Assembly: GCF_002836945.1 (NCBI RefSeq)
Contig: NZ_NIJM01000022.1
Span: 1 to 64,000 of the forward strand
Reading direction: 5' to 3'
From: Shewanella chilikensis
Lineage (GTDB): Bacteria > Pseudomonadota > Gammaproteobacteria > Enterobacterales > Shewanellaceae
Length of the DNA stretch: 64,000 bases
Shown: positions 9,451 to 19,485 of the stretch, piece by piece
Layout of the letters: every line of letters starts with the position of its first letter
Numbering within the stretch: position 1 is the first letter of the stretch
The notes under the pieces: model-generated
Seen by the model: the letters and a program-made list of their open reading frames with translations, nothing else
What the model was told of the DNA's origin: nothing
Databases searched by the model: none
Made by a program: the position numbers and the translations under genes

Positions 9451-9893
9451 GCAAATGATATGTTGCAGCTGTTGTCCGGCACCAAGCCGGCGCTTATTTA
9501 TATCGAGTTCAACGCCAAACGTATCAGGCTTACCCTTGCCGACAGTCGTCATAGTCTGGGGCAAGTCAGCCTTGAGCCCCTTCCTGAGGTGGCGCTGCAA
9601 TAACTGAAATAGTCCAGCCAAAGTACCGCACATAGCGTAATCCATCACCGGCGACATCCTTTGGAGCGCGAACCAGGGGCGCCCGATCAGGATAATCCAT
9701 GTATCTGCTAATTCTTCTTGATGACGCCGCAAGCCGTTGGCAACCGGCACAAGAGAAACTATTCAGCAAAAAGTTATCGGTGTTAGCGAACAAAGTATGT
9801 TAAATGGTTGATTGTTTGTTACAATTTTTGCGGATCGCAAGGTTTAAATCATGCTAGCTTGGTGATCATTTATCTCTCCGGCATGAGGAAACT
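9451..9893. other. 443-bp spacer between oleD and the ABC ATPase gene
   Basis: Apart from a 47-codon frame at 9460-9603 (listed separately) no gene is visible. The last 100 bases are AT-rich and should hold the promoter of the ABC transporter operon. Confidence 0.5.
9460..9603 (+). pseudogene. 47-codon remnant-like ORF after oleD
   Basis: It opens with MLQLLSGTKPALIYIEFN and reads like the ordered N-terminus of a larger protein, with alternating hydrophobic strands, then stops at 47 residues. There is no good ribosome binding site. Downstream frames are broken by stops. It may be the decayed start of a gene once present between the ole cluster and the ABC operon, possibly an actin/MreB-like ATPase-fold protein, but that family link is a guess. 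Confidence 0.25.
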
Positions 9894-10784
9894 ATGCTCA
9901 GTATCGAAGCCCTAAGCAAGACCTATGACAACGGTGTTAAGGCACTGGATAATGTAAATCTACAGGTAGACAAAGGGATGTTTGGTCTGCTCGGCCCCAA
10001 CGGTGCAGGCAAATCCTCTTTGATGCGCACCATAGCCGCATTGCAAAGTGCCGATAGCGGCAGCATTAGTTTCGACGGCATAGACATTCTCAAACAGCCG
10101 CAAAAATTGCGTCAGACCCTGGGGTATCTGCCGCAGGATTTTAATGTTTACCCCAGGATTAGCGCCTGGGACTTGCTCGATCACCTGGCTATTCTCAAAG
10201 GGATCAACAACAAGGGTGAGCGGCGTGAGATGGTGGATGGCTTACTGGCACACACCAACCTTTATCAACATAAGAACAAGGCGGTCAGCGGTTTTTCCGG
10301 CGGTATGCGTCAACGTTTCGGGATTGCGCAGGCGCTGCTTGGCGACCCTAAGCTGTTGATTGTCGACGAACCCACCGCCGGCCTGGATCCTGAGGAGCGC
10401 AACCGTTTCCACAACTTGTTGGTGAGCCTGGGGGAAGAGAAGGTGATTATCCTCTCGACCCATATAGTGGAAGATGTCTCGGAGCTTTGCGCCAATATGG
10501 CGGTGCTCGCTGGTGGTCAGATCCTGCTGCAGGGCAATCCCATGGAGTTGGTGGCCTCTTTGGAGCAAAAAATTTGGACTCGCACCGTCAGCCAGGCCGA
10601 GGCCACTAAGCTTGAACAACAGCTCAATGTGATTGCCAAACGCCTGTTTGCCGGGCGCACTGTGCTGCATGTCTGGGCCGATTCGGCGCCGGAAGGTTTT
10701 ACTCAGGCAACGCCGGGGTTGGAAGATCTTTATTTCAGCACCCTGCATCGCCACCGCAACAGCAAGCCGGTTCAGGCTGCCTGA
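9894..10784 (+). CDS. ABC transporter ATP-binding protein
   Basis: ATPase subunit of an ABC-2 type transporter. Walker A is GPNGAGKS (residues 34-41), the Q-loop lies in LPQDFNV, the signature is SGGMRQR and Walker B is LLIVDEPTAG. The 296 residues include a C-terminal extension after the nucleotide-binding domain, typical of ABC-2 exporters. The gene starts after a clear RBS (GAGGAAAC) and is followed 10 bases later by its membrane partner. Confidence 0.93.
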   Translation: MLSIEALSKTYDNGVKALDNVNLQVDKGMFGLLGPNGAGKSSLMRTIAALQSADSGSISFDGIDILKQPQKLRQTLGYLPQDFNVYPRISAWDLLDHLAILKGINNKGERREMVDGLLAHTNLYQHKNKAVSGFSGGMRQRFGIAQALLGDPKLLIVDEPTAGLDPEERNRFHNLLVSLGEEKVIILSTHIVEDVSELCANMAVLAGGQILLQGNPMELVASLEQKIWTRTVSQAEATKLEQQLNVIAKRLFAGRTVLHVWADSAPEGFTQATPGLEDLYFSTLHRHRNSKPVQAA

Positions 10785-10794
10785 GGAACTGCCC

Positions 10795-13700
10795 ATGTTT
10801 GTTTCCATGTTACGCTTTGAATGGCGCTACTATCTGCGGCAGCCATCTTTTTATGTTGTTTCTTTGCTGTTGTTTTTAATCAGCTTTCTATCCGTTGTAT
10901 CCAACAATGTGCAGATAGGTGGTGGCGGTGAGGTGCTGAAGAACAGCCCCTTCAGCATTGCCCAGACCCTGCTGATCATGAGCTTTATCTCCATGTTTGC
11001 CGTGGTCAACTTTGTCGGTAGTACAGCGGTGCGCAACCAGCAGCACGGGATGGAGGAACTGATCTATTCCAAACCGCTGACTCCGCTGGCCTATCAGTTG
11101 GGGCGTTTTTTTGGCAGTTATTTGGTGGTCATGGCGGTGTTTTCCATGGTGCCGCTGGCGATGTGGCTCGGCTCTTTTATGCCTTGGGTCGATGCCAGCC
11201 GTTTCGGTGAAAATCAGCTCAGCTATTATCTGCTGCCCTTGTTGCTGTTGGCCGCGCCGAGCCTGCTGCTGATATCGGCGCTGTTTTATGCCATGGCCAG
11301 CCGTTTTCGCTCCATGATGGGTTTGTATCTGACAGCCGTAGCACTGCTTATTATCTACAACCTCACCGGCGAGCTGGCCAGTCAGCCGCAGTTTCGCACG
11401 CTGGCAGCCATGTTGGATCCCTTTGCACTGCGCACCTTTGCCGACGTTACCCGTTACTGGACCATAGCCGAGAAAAACACCCAGTTGGTGGAGCTGACCG
11501 GTGTTATGCTCAGCAACCGCGCCATGTGGCTTTCTCTGGCGGTCATCTTGCTGCTTGTAGCCAAGGTCTGGCGCCAACCAACACTTACTCGCAAGAAGGA
11601 CAAACGCGCCGGCAAGCAGTCTGCAACACCGGCATTGCAGCCCTTGCAGCAACTGAGCCGCGCAAGCTCGCCATCGACTTCGGCACAGTTCAAGGCCCGA
11701 GTCGGCTTTGAAATCCGCCAGGTGCTCTACACAGCACCATTTGTGATTTTGGGACTGCTCACCGTCTTTAACCTGGTTGGGCCCATGTTCGGTGATTTTG
11801 GTTGGTATGGTACCTCCAACTGGCCGCTGACCCAGGACATGGTCGATAATATTGCCGGGGCCACCGGCTTGCTGATGGTGATAGTACTCATCTACTACAG
11901 CGCCGAGATTGTCTGGCGTGAGCGCAACTCCGGAATGGGGGACATAGTCGACAGTCTGCCGGTGCCGAATTTGGTGTTCTGGACCTCCAAACTGGTGGCT
12001 GTGGTGTTGGTGATGGCACTGTTGTACCTGTTGGCGACCCTGACCACAATTACTTTCCAACTGATCAAGGGGCAGTACAATCTCGAACTGGCTCAATACG
12101 CCATCAGGTTGGGCTTCTACTATCTGTTGCCACTGCTGATGTCGGCGGTTCTGGCGTTCTTCTTTCAGGTGCTCAGCCCGAACAAGTATGCCGGTATGGG
12201 ACTGTTTGTCGCCTACTACCTGACGACCTTTGTGATGGCAAGTTGGGGATTCGGCCATTCGCTGTACAACTTCGGCGCTTCCCCTTATCTGGCCTATTCG
12301 GATATGAATGGTTACGGCTGGGGACTCTTGAGCCACAGCCTGTATATGCTCTATTGGGGCGGTTTCTCACTATTGTTGTTTGTGCTGGGTTATGGCCTCT
12401 ATCACAGGGGGCCGAAACAGCCTCTGAAACACAGGTTTGCCCTGCTGGGCGGTCAACTGGGAGCCAAGGGACGCTTGCTGGCGGCCTTTGGGGTTATGCT
12501 GTTTGTTGCCAGCGGCAGCTATCTCTTCTACCAGACCAAGGTGGTCAATCATTACTATACCAATGATGAGGAAACAGACCTGCGTGCCGACTATGAGAAG
12601 AAATTCAAGCAGTATGCGTCTTTGCCCGTGCTGACCACCACTGCGGTCAAGGCCGACATTGATATCTATCCCGAGTCACGGCGAATCGAGGCAGATATCA
12701 AGCTTGATTGGGTCAACAAACAGGACAAGCCGATAAGCAAATTGCTGGTCAGTCTACCGTCCCACACCCGCGCGGAAGATCTCAGCATCACCTTGCCGGG
12801 GGCGACTCTGGGCGAGTTTGACGATAAATTCAATGTCAGTTGGCTGGTGTTTGACAAGCCGTTGCCGCCGGGGGAGAAAATCAGCGGCCGCATTCATTTG
12901 ATTCGGGAAACCCAAGGGGTTGAAGAGTCTAACTTCGATCTGTCTGTGGTCGAAAACGGCACCTTTATCAATAATATCGAGCTGCTGCCTCAGTTTGGGT
13001 ATCAGGAAGGCTATGAACTCAGCGATCGCCACGAGCGTGAGAAACGTGCTCTTGAAGACAAACCAAGAGCCAATAAGCTGGAAGACACGCGCTTTTATCG
13101 GCAGAACTTCTTTGGTGTAGACGGCGACTTTATCGACTTTGAAGCCACGGTTTCCACCTCAGGCCAGCAGATGGCACTGGTGCCCGGATACCTGCAGCGG
13201 CAATGGCGTGAAAATGGTCGCAACTTCTTCCATTACAAGATGGATAGCCCCATGGTTAACTTCTATTCGATCCTCTCCGGACGTTTCGAAGTGGACCGGC
13301 AGAAGTACAAGGGCATAGTGATCGAGGTGTACTATCATTCGGCCCACTATTGGAACGTGGAGCGAATGATAGAGTCGGTGAAAGACTCTATCGACTATTA
13401 CAGCCAGGCTTTTGGTCCCTATCAACACAAGCAACTGCGTATAGTAGAGTTTCCCGGTTATCGCTCCTTTGCCCAGAGTTTTGCCAACACTGTGCCTTAC
13501 TCTGAGCGTATCGGCTTTATCGCCGACCTGCGCAACTCGGACAATATTGACCCCGTCTATTATGTGACGGCCCACGAAGTGGCACACCAGTGGTGGGGGC
13601 ATCAGGTTGGCGCTGCCGATGTACAGGGCAGTGCGGTTATCTCCGAGAGCCTGTCGCAATACTCGGCGCTGATGGTGATGGAGCACAAGTATGGCCCGCA

Positions 13701-14352
13701 GATGCTGCGCCGCTTCCTCAAGTATGAGCTTGACCGCTACCTGCGAGGTCGCTCATCGGAAAGTAAGGGCGAACAGCCGTTGCTGCGCAGTGAAGGGCAG
13801 GGCTATATCCATTACCAGAAGGGCTCGGTGATCATGATGGGGATCCGTGACCGCCTGGGTGAAGAACGGCTCAATGCCAATTTGAAGGCATTCCTTGAGC
13901 GTTACAAGTTCCGCGGCGATCCTTTCCCGACCACTCTGGAACTGCTCAGCTATCTGAAACGGAATACGGACGGTGCCGAGGCGCGTTTCATTGAGAACTC
14001 CTTCTCTGAGATCAGTCTCTATGACCTGCGTCTGACCGAGGCCAAGGTAACCGAAACGCCGGAAGGCCAGTTTAAAGTCAGTCTGGATATCTATGCCCAG
14101 CGCCGGGTCGCTTCAGAGAAGGGCGCCGAGCAGGAAGTACCGCTGGATGAATGGATTGATATAGGCGCCTTCAAGGTCAACCCGGACAAGCTCAAGCAGG
14201 ATGATCAGGTGTTGTCGCTGCAGAAATATCGGCTCAAGAGCGGAGAGAACCATCTCGAACTGGTGCTGAGCGAAAAGCCTGCCTATGTCGGGGTCGACCC
14301 CTTCATCAAGCTGGTGGACCGGGATTCAGGGGATAATATTTTCAAGTTTTAG
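10795..14352 (+). CDS. ABC-2 permease fused to an M1-family metallopeptidase domain
   Basis: A protein of 1185 residues in two parts. The N-terminal half, about 1-600, has repeated hydrophobic segments typical of two ABC-2 permease units. The C-terminal half is an M1 (gluzincin) aminopeptidase-like domain with the zinc motif HEVAH (His927, Glu928, His931) and a downstream Glu951 in ISESLSQY. The frame is open upstream inside the ATPase gene, but the ATG at 10795, preceded by GAGGAA, fits the normal permease N-terminus. With the ATPase it should form a membrane complex exposing a peptidase domain, probably to the periplasm. The substrate is unknown. This fusion type exists in other bacteria. 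Confidence 0.9.
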   Translation: MFVSMLRFEWRYYLRQPSFYVVSLLLFLISFLSVVSNNVQIGGGGEVLKNSPFSIAQTLLIMSFISMFAVVNFVGSTAVRNQQHGMEELIYSKPLTPLAYQLGRFFGSYLVVMAVFSMVPLAMWLGSFMPWVDASRFGENQLSYYLLPLLLLAAPSLLLISALFYAMASRFRSMMGLYLTAVALLIIYNLTGELASQPQFRTLAAMLDPFALRTFADVTRYWTIAEKNTQLVELTGVMLSNRAMWLSLAVILLLVAKVWRQPTLTRKKDKRAGKQSATPALQPLQQLSRASSPSTSAQFKARVGFEIRQVLYTAPFVILGLLTVFNLVGPMFGDFGWYGTSNWPLTQDMVDNIAGATGLLMVIVLIYYSAEIVWRERNSGMGDIVDSLPVPNLVFWTSKLVAVVLVMALLYLLATLTTITFQLIKGQYNLELAQYAIRLGFYYLLPLLMSAVLAFFFQVLSPNKYAGMGLFVAYYLTTFVMASWGFGHSLYNFGASPYLAYSDMNGYGWGLLSHSLYMLYWGGFSLLLFVLGYGLYHRGPKQPLKHRFALLGGQLGAKGRLLAAFGVMLFVASGSYLFYQTKVVNHYYTNDEETDLRADYEKKFKQYASLPVLTTTAVKADIDIYPESRRIEADIKLDWVNKQDKPISKLLVSLPSHTRAEDLSITLPGATLGEFDDKFNVSWLVFDKPLPPGEKISGRIHLIRETQGVEESNFDLSVVENGTFINNIELLPQFGYQEGYELSDRHEREKRALEDKPRANKLEDTRFYRQNFFGVDGDFIDFEATVSTSGQQMALVPGYLQRQWRENGRNFFHYKMDSPMVNFYSILSGRFEVDRQKYKGIVIEVYYHSAHYWNVERMIESVKDSIDYYSQAFGPYQHKQLRIVEFPGYRSFAQSFANTVPYSERIGFIADLRNSDNIDPVYYVTAHEVAHQWWGHQVGAADVQGSAVISESLSQYSALMVMEHKYGPQMLRRFLKYELDRYLRGRSSESKGEQPLLRSEGQGYIHYQKGSVIMMGIRDRLGEERLNANLKAFLERYKFRGDPFPTTLELLSYLKRNTDGAEARFIENSFSEISLYDLRLTEAKVTETPEGQFKVSLDIYAQRRVASEKGAEQEVPLDEWIDIGAFKVNPDKLKQDDQVLSLQKYRLKSGENHLELVLSEKPAYVGVDPFIKLVDRDSGDNIFKF

Positions 14353-14383
14353 AAAACCTTATAATAATTTCTGACGTTTTGCT

Positions 14384-14416
14384 AAATGCCTCGCAATCAG
14401 GTTTGCGAGGCATTTT
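14384..14416 (+). terminator. Rho-independent terminator of the ABC-M1 operon
   Basis: A 13-bp stem, AAATGCCTCGCAA / TTGCGAGGCATTT, flanks a 6-base loop and ends in TTTT. It lies 32 bases after the stop codon. Confidence 0.88.
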
Positions 14417-14632
14417 CGCCTCATGTGTTCCCCATCAATTCAGCTGTGCAATTCGGTTTGAAGGCTATTCAACTCCTTAGTTTGCTGTGCTCGACTATAG
14501 TTTATGAATATAGCCAGCCGATGACTAACTAACTTGGCTCGCCATAGGCACTCTATGCCATCGCCAATTTGGCTGGGTTTCAAACGGCTGACAAAGCTTT
14601 GAGTGGCTCAAACTTCTATAAGGAATGGGATT

Positions 14633-14938
14633 ATGTCTATGGTCAGTGCCAAAGAGTTTGCCGACTGGCTTTACAAGCGCTTCGAGCAGGTAGAGCATGG
14701 GGTAAGCATGAGCCGTGAGGATATCAACCAGCTAACCGGGCGGCAGAATTTCTCCATGGTGTTTGTCCATGATATCCACTACGAATTGATGCAGCACGGT
14801 ATGGCGTTTGTGACAGACACTTCTCGTGAGCAGTTCTTTCTGGTGCGCGTCTGTCCCATGCCCTGGCGGCAGCAACTGGAGCAGCAATTTGACAAGGAGA
14901 TCTTCAACAATGTCATCTCCATTAATATGTCCCGCTGA
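14633..14938 (+). CDS. Conserved hypothetical protein, 101 residues
   Basis: A soluble, mixed alpha/beta-looking protein with no recognised motif. It begins MSMVSAKEFADWLYKRFEQ and ends NNVISINMSR. The frame is open 30 bases further upstream, but AAGGA at 14620-14624 is well placed for the ATG at 14633. It is monocistronic, with about 200-base gaps on both sides. The compact helix-rich start followed by a V-F-V-H-D-I-H strand suggests a real folded protein. Function unknown. Confidence 0.7.
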   Translation: MSMVSAKEFADWLYKRFEQVEHGVSMSREDINQLTGRQNFSMVFVHDIHYELMQHGMAFVTDTSREQFFLVRVCPMPWRQQLEQQFDKEIFNNVISINMSR

Positions 14939-15172
14939 AATAGTTGCACCTATCTGTTTGTAAGTCACAGGTGTTATGAAAGCCGAGAGCTCAACCTTCC
15001 TTAGTCCTTAATTGCCGCTGTAGACACCCCAAACTGACGACAAACAGCTAACTTAAACCGGAAGAGGGGCTCTAAAGCCTGAGCAAAATCATAAAATTAA
15101 TGCAAATTCACTTGTCGCGGACCTGAGATTTTCTTACTTTGGAATGAAACTGATTATCAAAGAGGCCACCCT
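14939..15172. other. 234-bp intergenic region
   Basis: No gene is seen. The last 60 bases are AT-rich and presumably carry the promoter of the phosphohexomutase gene. Confidence 0.5.
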
Positions 15173-16894
15173 ATGAATACTCATCTGGAGCTGCAACTGA
15201 AACATTGGCTGGAGATAGATCCCGACCCTAAAACCCGGGATGAGCTATTGAGTCTTAAAGCCGAAGGCAATGAAACTGAATTGGCCGCCCGCTTTGCCGG
15301 CCGTTTGGCCTTCGGCACCGCCGGTCTCAGGGGCGTGGTCGGCGCCGGTCCAATGCGAATGAACCGTTTGGTTATCCGCCAAACCACAGCGGGCCTGGGG
15401 CAGTATCTGCTCGCCCAGGTTAAAGATGCCGCCAGCCGCGGTGTGGTGATAGGTTTCGATGGCCGCCATGATTCACGTACCTTCGCCCATGATGCCGCTA
15501 GCGTGTTGACCGCCATGGGGATTAAGGTGCGACTCACCGCCAAAGTGGCCGCCACGCCGCTGGTAGCCTTTGGGGTGAAACACTTTGAAGCTGCCGCCGG
15601 CATCGTAGTGACCGCCAGCCATAACCCGCCGCAATACAACGGCTACAAGGTTTATTGGGGGAATGGCGCGCAGATCATTCCGCCACACGACTCAGGTATT
15701 GCAGCCTGCATAGATAAGGCTGCCAACGAAGAGCTGCCTTGGCTGGAGCAGAGTGAAGCCACCAAGCAGGGTAAACTCATCTGGCTGCAGGATGATTTCT
15801 ATCAGGACTATCGCCGCGGTGTGTTCCATGCCGATGTGTTGCAGCACAAAACGGCGCCCGAAAGGGTGAGCCTGGCCTATACCGCCATGCATGGTGTTGG
15901 TGCAGAAATGGCCAAGACAGTGCTCAAGGATGCCGGTTTTACCCAGGTTTATTCTGTCGCCGCCCAAGAAAAACCGGACGGTGACTTCCCAACGGTTAAG
16001 TTCCCCAACCCGGAAGAGAAGGGCGCCATGGATCTGGTGATTGCCGAGGCCAAGCAGCATCAGGCGATGCTGGCCTGTGCCAACGATCCGGATGCCGATA
16101 GGCTGGCGGTGGCCGTGCGCCGTGATGACGGCGAATATCAAATGCTTACCGGCGATCAGGTGGGAGCCTTGCTGGGCCACTATTTATTGTCCAAGGCGCC
16201 GGCCAATCAGCGTCTACTGGGAACCACCATAGTCTCTTCAACCTTGCTCTCCAAAATCGCCAAGGCCAAGGGCGGTGAGTTTTATACCACGCTCACAGGT
16301 TTCAAATGGCTCACCAATGTTGGCATGCAGCGACAGAGCGACAGCAATAAATTCCTGTTTGCCTATGAAGAGGCGCTGGGCTACACAGTGGGCAGCATGG
16401 TATGGGATAAGGACGGCCTGTCGGCGCTGGTGGCTTTTGCCCAGCTGACTGCCGAGCTGGCGGCACAGGATAAAACCATCTGGGACAGACTGGAACAACT
16501 CTATCGCGACTATGGCTTGCACCTCAATACTCAGGTGAGCATAGCGCTTAAGCCGGGAACGCCGGATATCGGTGCCCATCTGCGGGCCAATCCTCCCGAG
16601 TCCATTGCGGGCATGGCGGTATTGGTGACCGAGGATCTCAAATCGGCCGAGCGGCGTTACGCCGATGGGCGGCGGGAGATCATCGAATTACCGGCCAGTG
16701 ATGTGCTGACTTTCCATCTTGAAGGCGGTGCCCGAGTGATAGTAAGGCCTTCGGGAACCGAACCCAAGATCAAGTGCTATTACGAAGTGGTTGAGCCTAT
16801 GAAGGCAAGCGACAGCCTGGCTGATGCTGAAAGCCGCGCCAGAACAGCATTGGATGCCTTCGTCAGTGGCCATCAGGCATCGTTACCCAAGTAG
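15173..16894 (+). CDS. Phospho-sugar mutase (alpha-D-phosphohexomutase family)
   Basis: Phosphoglucomutase/phosphomannomutase that interconverts hexose 1- and 6-phosphates. The phosphoserine Ser149 is in TASHNPPQYNGYKV, the Mg loop is DPDADRLAV, the sugar-binding motifs are GFKWLTN and EEALGYTVG, and the phosphate-binding motif is RPSGTEPKIKCY. At 573 residues it belongs to the longer PgcA/PGM2-type branch. It stands alone. Glucose versus mannose preference cannot be read from the sequence. Confidence 0.92.
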   Translation: MNTHLELQLKHWLEIDPDPKTRDELLSLKAEGNETELAARFAGRLAFGTAGLRGVVGAGPMRMNRLVIRQTTAGLGQYLLAQVKDAASRGVVIGFDGRHDSRTFAHDAASVLTAMGIKVRLTAKVAATPLVAFGVKHFEAAAGIVVTASHNPPQYNGYKVYWGNGAQIIPPHDSGIAACIDKAANEELPWLEQSEATKQGKLIWLQDDFYQDYRRGVFHADVLQHKTAPERVSLAYTAMHGVGAEMAKTVLKDAGFTQVYSVAAQEKPDGDFPTVKFPNPEEKGAMDLVIAEAKQHQAMLACANDPDADRLAVAVRRDDGEYQMLTGDQVGALLGHYLLSKAPANQRLLGTTIVSSTLLSKIAKAKGGEFYTTLTGFKWLTNVGMQRQSDSNKFLFAYEEALGYTVGSMVWDKDGLSALVAFAQLTAELAAQDKTIWDRLEQLYRDYGLHLNTQVSIALKPGTPDIGAHLRANPPESIAGMAVLVTEDLKSAERRYADGRREIIELPASDVLTFHLEGGARVIVRPSGTEPKIKCYYEVVEPMKASDSLADAESRARTALDAFVSGHQASLPK

Positions 16895-17078
16895 ATACTC
16901 GCACCGGCGATATTTTACATAGGAATTGATTCATTTTGAGAGTGAAAGAAAGGCATTAACGAATACAAGCGCCAAATGCGGATTAGTTTGCCACTTCTTT
17001 AGATAATCAGGCATGTTCGACTCACAACTTGGCCGAAAAAATAAAACGGCGTTTTAATAGGCAAACGATAGAGACAAC

Positions 17079-17119
17079 GAGGGCTTTAGAGGGACTTTCA
17101 AACTCCTTCTGAAGCCCTC
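17079..17119 (+). terminator. Inverted repeat, weak terminator candidate
   Basis: GAGGGCTT at 17079-17086 pairs with AAGCCCTC at 17112-17119 across a 25-base loop that also contains GAGGG and CTCC. The following T-run is poor. It sits in the 335-base gap between the mutase and sohB. Confidence 0.4.
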
Positions 17120-17229
17120 AAGTTTATTGATGTTCGCTTAACTGATTTGCATCGGGTTTTTTTATCCGTAAAAGGACTGCTAGAATAGCGCAATTTTGTG
17201 TGCTTTCTCGCAGTGAAAGGAACCCCTTA

Positions 17230-18252
17230 GTGGAATTTTTATACGAGTACGGACTATTTCTTGCCAAGGCGATTACCCTGGTGGTTGCTATCGGCGCCAT
17301 AGTGGTGATTGTGGTGGCTTCGGCAGTAAAACAAAAGAGTGACAGGGGCGAGTTGAAACTGACTCATCTCAGTGATGAACTCAAATCGCTCAAGCATCAT
17401 CTCAAGGCTGAACTCTTGGGCAAAAAGGCATTCAAGGCCTATGAGAAACAACTCAAAGCGGAGCAAAAAGCCCATGACAAGGCACTGGATGCCGGGGACG
17501 TCAAAGATCCCAAGGTATATGTCGTCGAGTTCAAAGGCGGCATAGAAGCCGCCGAAGTCGCATCGCTGCGGGAAGAGATCAGCGCTATTTTGGCGATTGC
17601 CGAGGAAGGTGATGAAGTTGTAGCCAGTGTTGAGAGTGGTGGTGGCATGGTTCATGGGTATGGCCTGGCTGCCAGCCAACTGGACAGGATCCGCAGTGCT
17701 GGATTGCCGTTGACCATATGCGTGGATAAAGTGGCTGCCAGTGGCGGTTATATGATGGCCTGCGTTGCCGACCGCATTATTGCTGCACCGTTCGCTATCA
17801 TAGGCTCCATAGGTGTTGTTGCCCAATTACCTAACTTTAACAAGCTGCTGAAGAAGCATGACATTGATTATGAACAGCATACCGCCGGCGACTTTAAGCG
17901 TACCCTGACACTCTTTGGTGAGAATACTGATGAAGGCAGAGCCAAGTTTCAACAGGAACTGGAAGAAACCCATTTGCTGTTCAAGGACTTTGTCGGTCGC
18001 TATCGGCCGCAACTGGAGCTGGACAAGGTGGCAACAGGTGAGCATTGGTATGGTCAGCAAGCTATAGAGCTGGGACTCATAGATGAAGTGGGCACCAGTG
18101 ACGATCTCTTGCTGAAGCTGGCCTCGGATAGGACTGTGATCAAAGTGAAATATCAGCTGCGTAAGAAACTGGCCGACAAGTTGGCTCACAGCGCTTCTTT
18201 GATGCTCAACGCCTGCTATAACAAGTTGGCTGAGAAAAATCGACCAATCTAA
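17230..18252 (+). CDS. sohB: SohB, inner-membrane S49 serine protease
   Basis: Signal-peptide-peptidase-A-like S49 protease anchored by one N-terminal transmembrane helix (about residues 10-30), with the catalytic domain facing the periplasm. The Ser/Lys dyad is Ser171 in AASGGYM and Lys223 in GDFKRT, close to the E. coli SohB positions. The GTG at 17230 gives the family N-terminus VEFLYEYGLFLAK and is preceded by AAAGGA. A frame extension to 17200 exists but lacks support. A TAGAAT -10-like element lies at 17181-17186. The 340 residues match the usual length. Confidence 0.93.
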   Translation: MEFLYEYGLFLAKAITLVVAIGAIVVIVVASAVKQKSDRGELKLTHLSDELKSLKHHLKAELLGKKAFKAYEKQLKAEQKAHDKALDAGDVKDPKVYVVEFKGGIEAAEVASLREEISAILAIAEEGDEVVASVESGGGMVHGYGLAASQLDRIRSAGLPLTICVDKVAASGGYMMACVADRIIAAPFAIIGSIGVVAQLPNFNKLLKKHDIDYEQHTAGDFKRTLTLFGENTDEGRAKFQQELEETHLLFKDFVGRYRPQLELDKVATGEHWYGQQAIELGLIDEVGTSDDLLLKLASDRTVIKVKYQLRKKLADKLAHSASLMLNACYNKLAEKNRPI

Positions 18253-18282
18253 TCTTTGGTATCTCGCTAACTCGATAATCAG

Positions 18283-18306
18283 ACCCCGGCTTCCCGGGGT
18301 TTTTTA
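18283..18306 (+). terminator. Rho-independent terminator of sohB
   Basis: ACCCCGG / CCGGGGT with a 4-base loop, followed by six T residues, 30 bases after the sohB stop. Confidence 0.92.
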
Positions 18307-18375
18307 TGCGTGTGTCTTTAATTCTCTTGCTGGATACGCTAAAACCATTTTTTGGAAATCAACAAAAAGACAACA

Positions 18376-19392
18376 ATGGCTATGCAGATCAAATACCGAG
18401 CCAATATGATGGTTGGGGATCAGGCGTACCCGGCTTTTGAACTGGCCAACCTTATTCGTTTTATTCAGTCACAATTGGGAACCGAGGCTGCTGAAGAGAT
18501 ATGCCTGCACATAGGTACGGGTATCAATGAGCTCAAGGAGTGCCAATGGGTAAGGGTTTGGCAACTCAGCGCCACGATAGCGTTTCTAATGCAACGCAGT
18601 CGACGTGAGGATGTTAGCCTGTTGGCTGGGCTCTACACTCGGGTAACTGATTTGGGTTTTCTGTTGCCTTTGCTTGGAGAATGTCGGAGCCTTGGTGAGT
18701 GCCTGGAGTTTGTGCTAAATCATCCCAAGTGGGTGGGCAGCTTTGCTGATCTTTTACTGCTGGAGGATGAGCATCAAATCCGTCTGCGCTGGCTTAATAC
18801 CGGCCGGGCCGAACCGTTAATCTATCGTGGTGAATTTCTTCACAGTATAGGCGCATTACTGAGTTTGGCGCGGGAGTTGACCGGACAAGAGATAGTTTTT
18901 AACGCTATCAGTGTTACCGGCATCTTGATGCAGTCTGCAAGTTTGGTAAAACTGGCCAAGCGGGTGGAGTTCCAGAGTGATTTCAATGAATGGCGCCTCG
19001 ACAAATCTTGGTTGGCGCTTGCAGTGGATCTGACTCAGTTCTCAGGTCGCAGTCAAAGTTTTGAGCAGCAGAGTTCGCTGGTTGAAAAAATTATTGACGA
19101 ACTTGATGGCGATTTCCCCTTGGTGCCAACGTTGGAAACCATGGCACTCAGGTTACACATGAGCAGTCGTAGTTTGAGGCGCAAGTTGGCGGCCCTTGGC
19201 AGCAGTTATCAACGCCTGGTGGATCAGCAAAGGTGTCAGCGAGCGGTAAGCTGGATCCTCGAAGGCCAACTGTCGGTGAGCGAGATTGCCGAGCGTTTGG
19301 GGTATAGTGATAGTTGTCACTTTCGTCAAAGTTTCAAGCATTGGCTCGGGTATCCACCCGGTTATTTTAGCCGTTTGGGGCAGCAAAACTAA
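18376..19392 (+). CDS. AraC-family transcriptional regulator
   Basis: A 338-residue regulator. The C-terminal ~100 residues hold the double helix-turn-helix of the AraC family: MALRLHMSSRSLRRKLAALG, then VSEIAERLGYSDSCHFRQS and KHWLGYPPGYF. The N-terminal ~200 residues resemble the arabinose-binding-type domain of OruR/ArgR-like members. The frame is open to a TTG at 18352, and ATGs occur at 18376 and 18382; 18376 is chosen but the ribosome binding site is weak. No adjacent divergent metabolic gene identifies a target. It is transcribed convergently with a GGDEF-like gene. Confidence 0.85.
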   Translation: MAMQIKYRANMMVGDQAYPAFELANLIRFIQSQLGTEAAEEICLHIGTGINELKECQWVRVWQLSATIAFLMQRSRREDVSLLAGLYTRVTDLGFLLPLLGECRSLGECLEFVLNHPKWVGSFADLLLLEDEHQIRLRWLNTGRAEPLIYRGEFLHSIGALLSLARELTGQEIVFNAISVTGILMQSASLVKLAKRVEFQSDFNEWRLDKSWLALAVDLTQFSGRSQSFEQQSSLVEKIIDELDGDFPLVPTLETMALRLHMSSRSLRRKLAALGSSYQRLVDQQRCQRAVSWILEGQLSVSEIAERLGYSDSCHFRQSFKHWLGYPPGYFSRLGQQN

Positions 19393-19485
19393 CCAAGGCC
19401 AGGTTCATTTTATCCTGACCAGTTTAGTCATAAATAATCTGCTGTTGAGACCTTTGCGATTCTGCGATAAGCCTTTTGCACTGAT

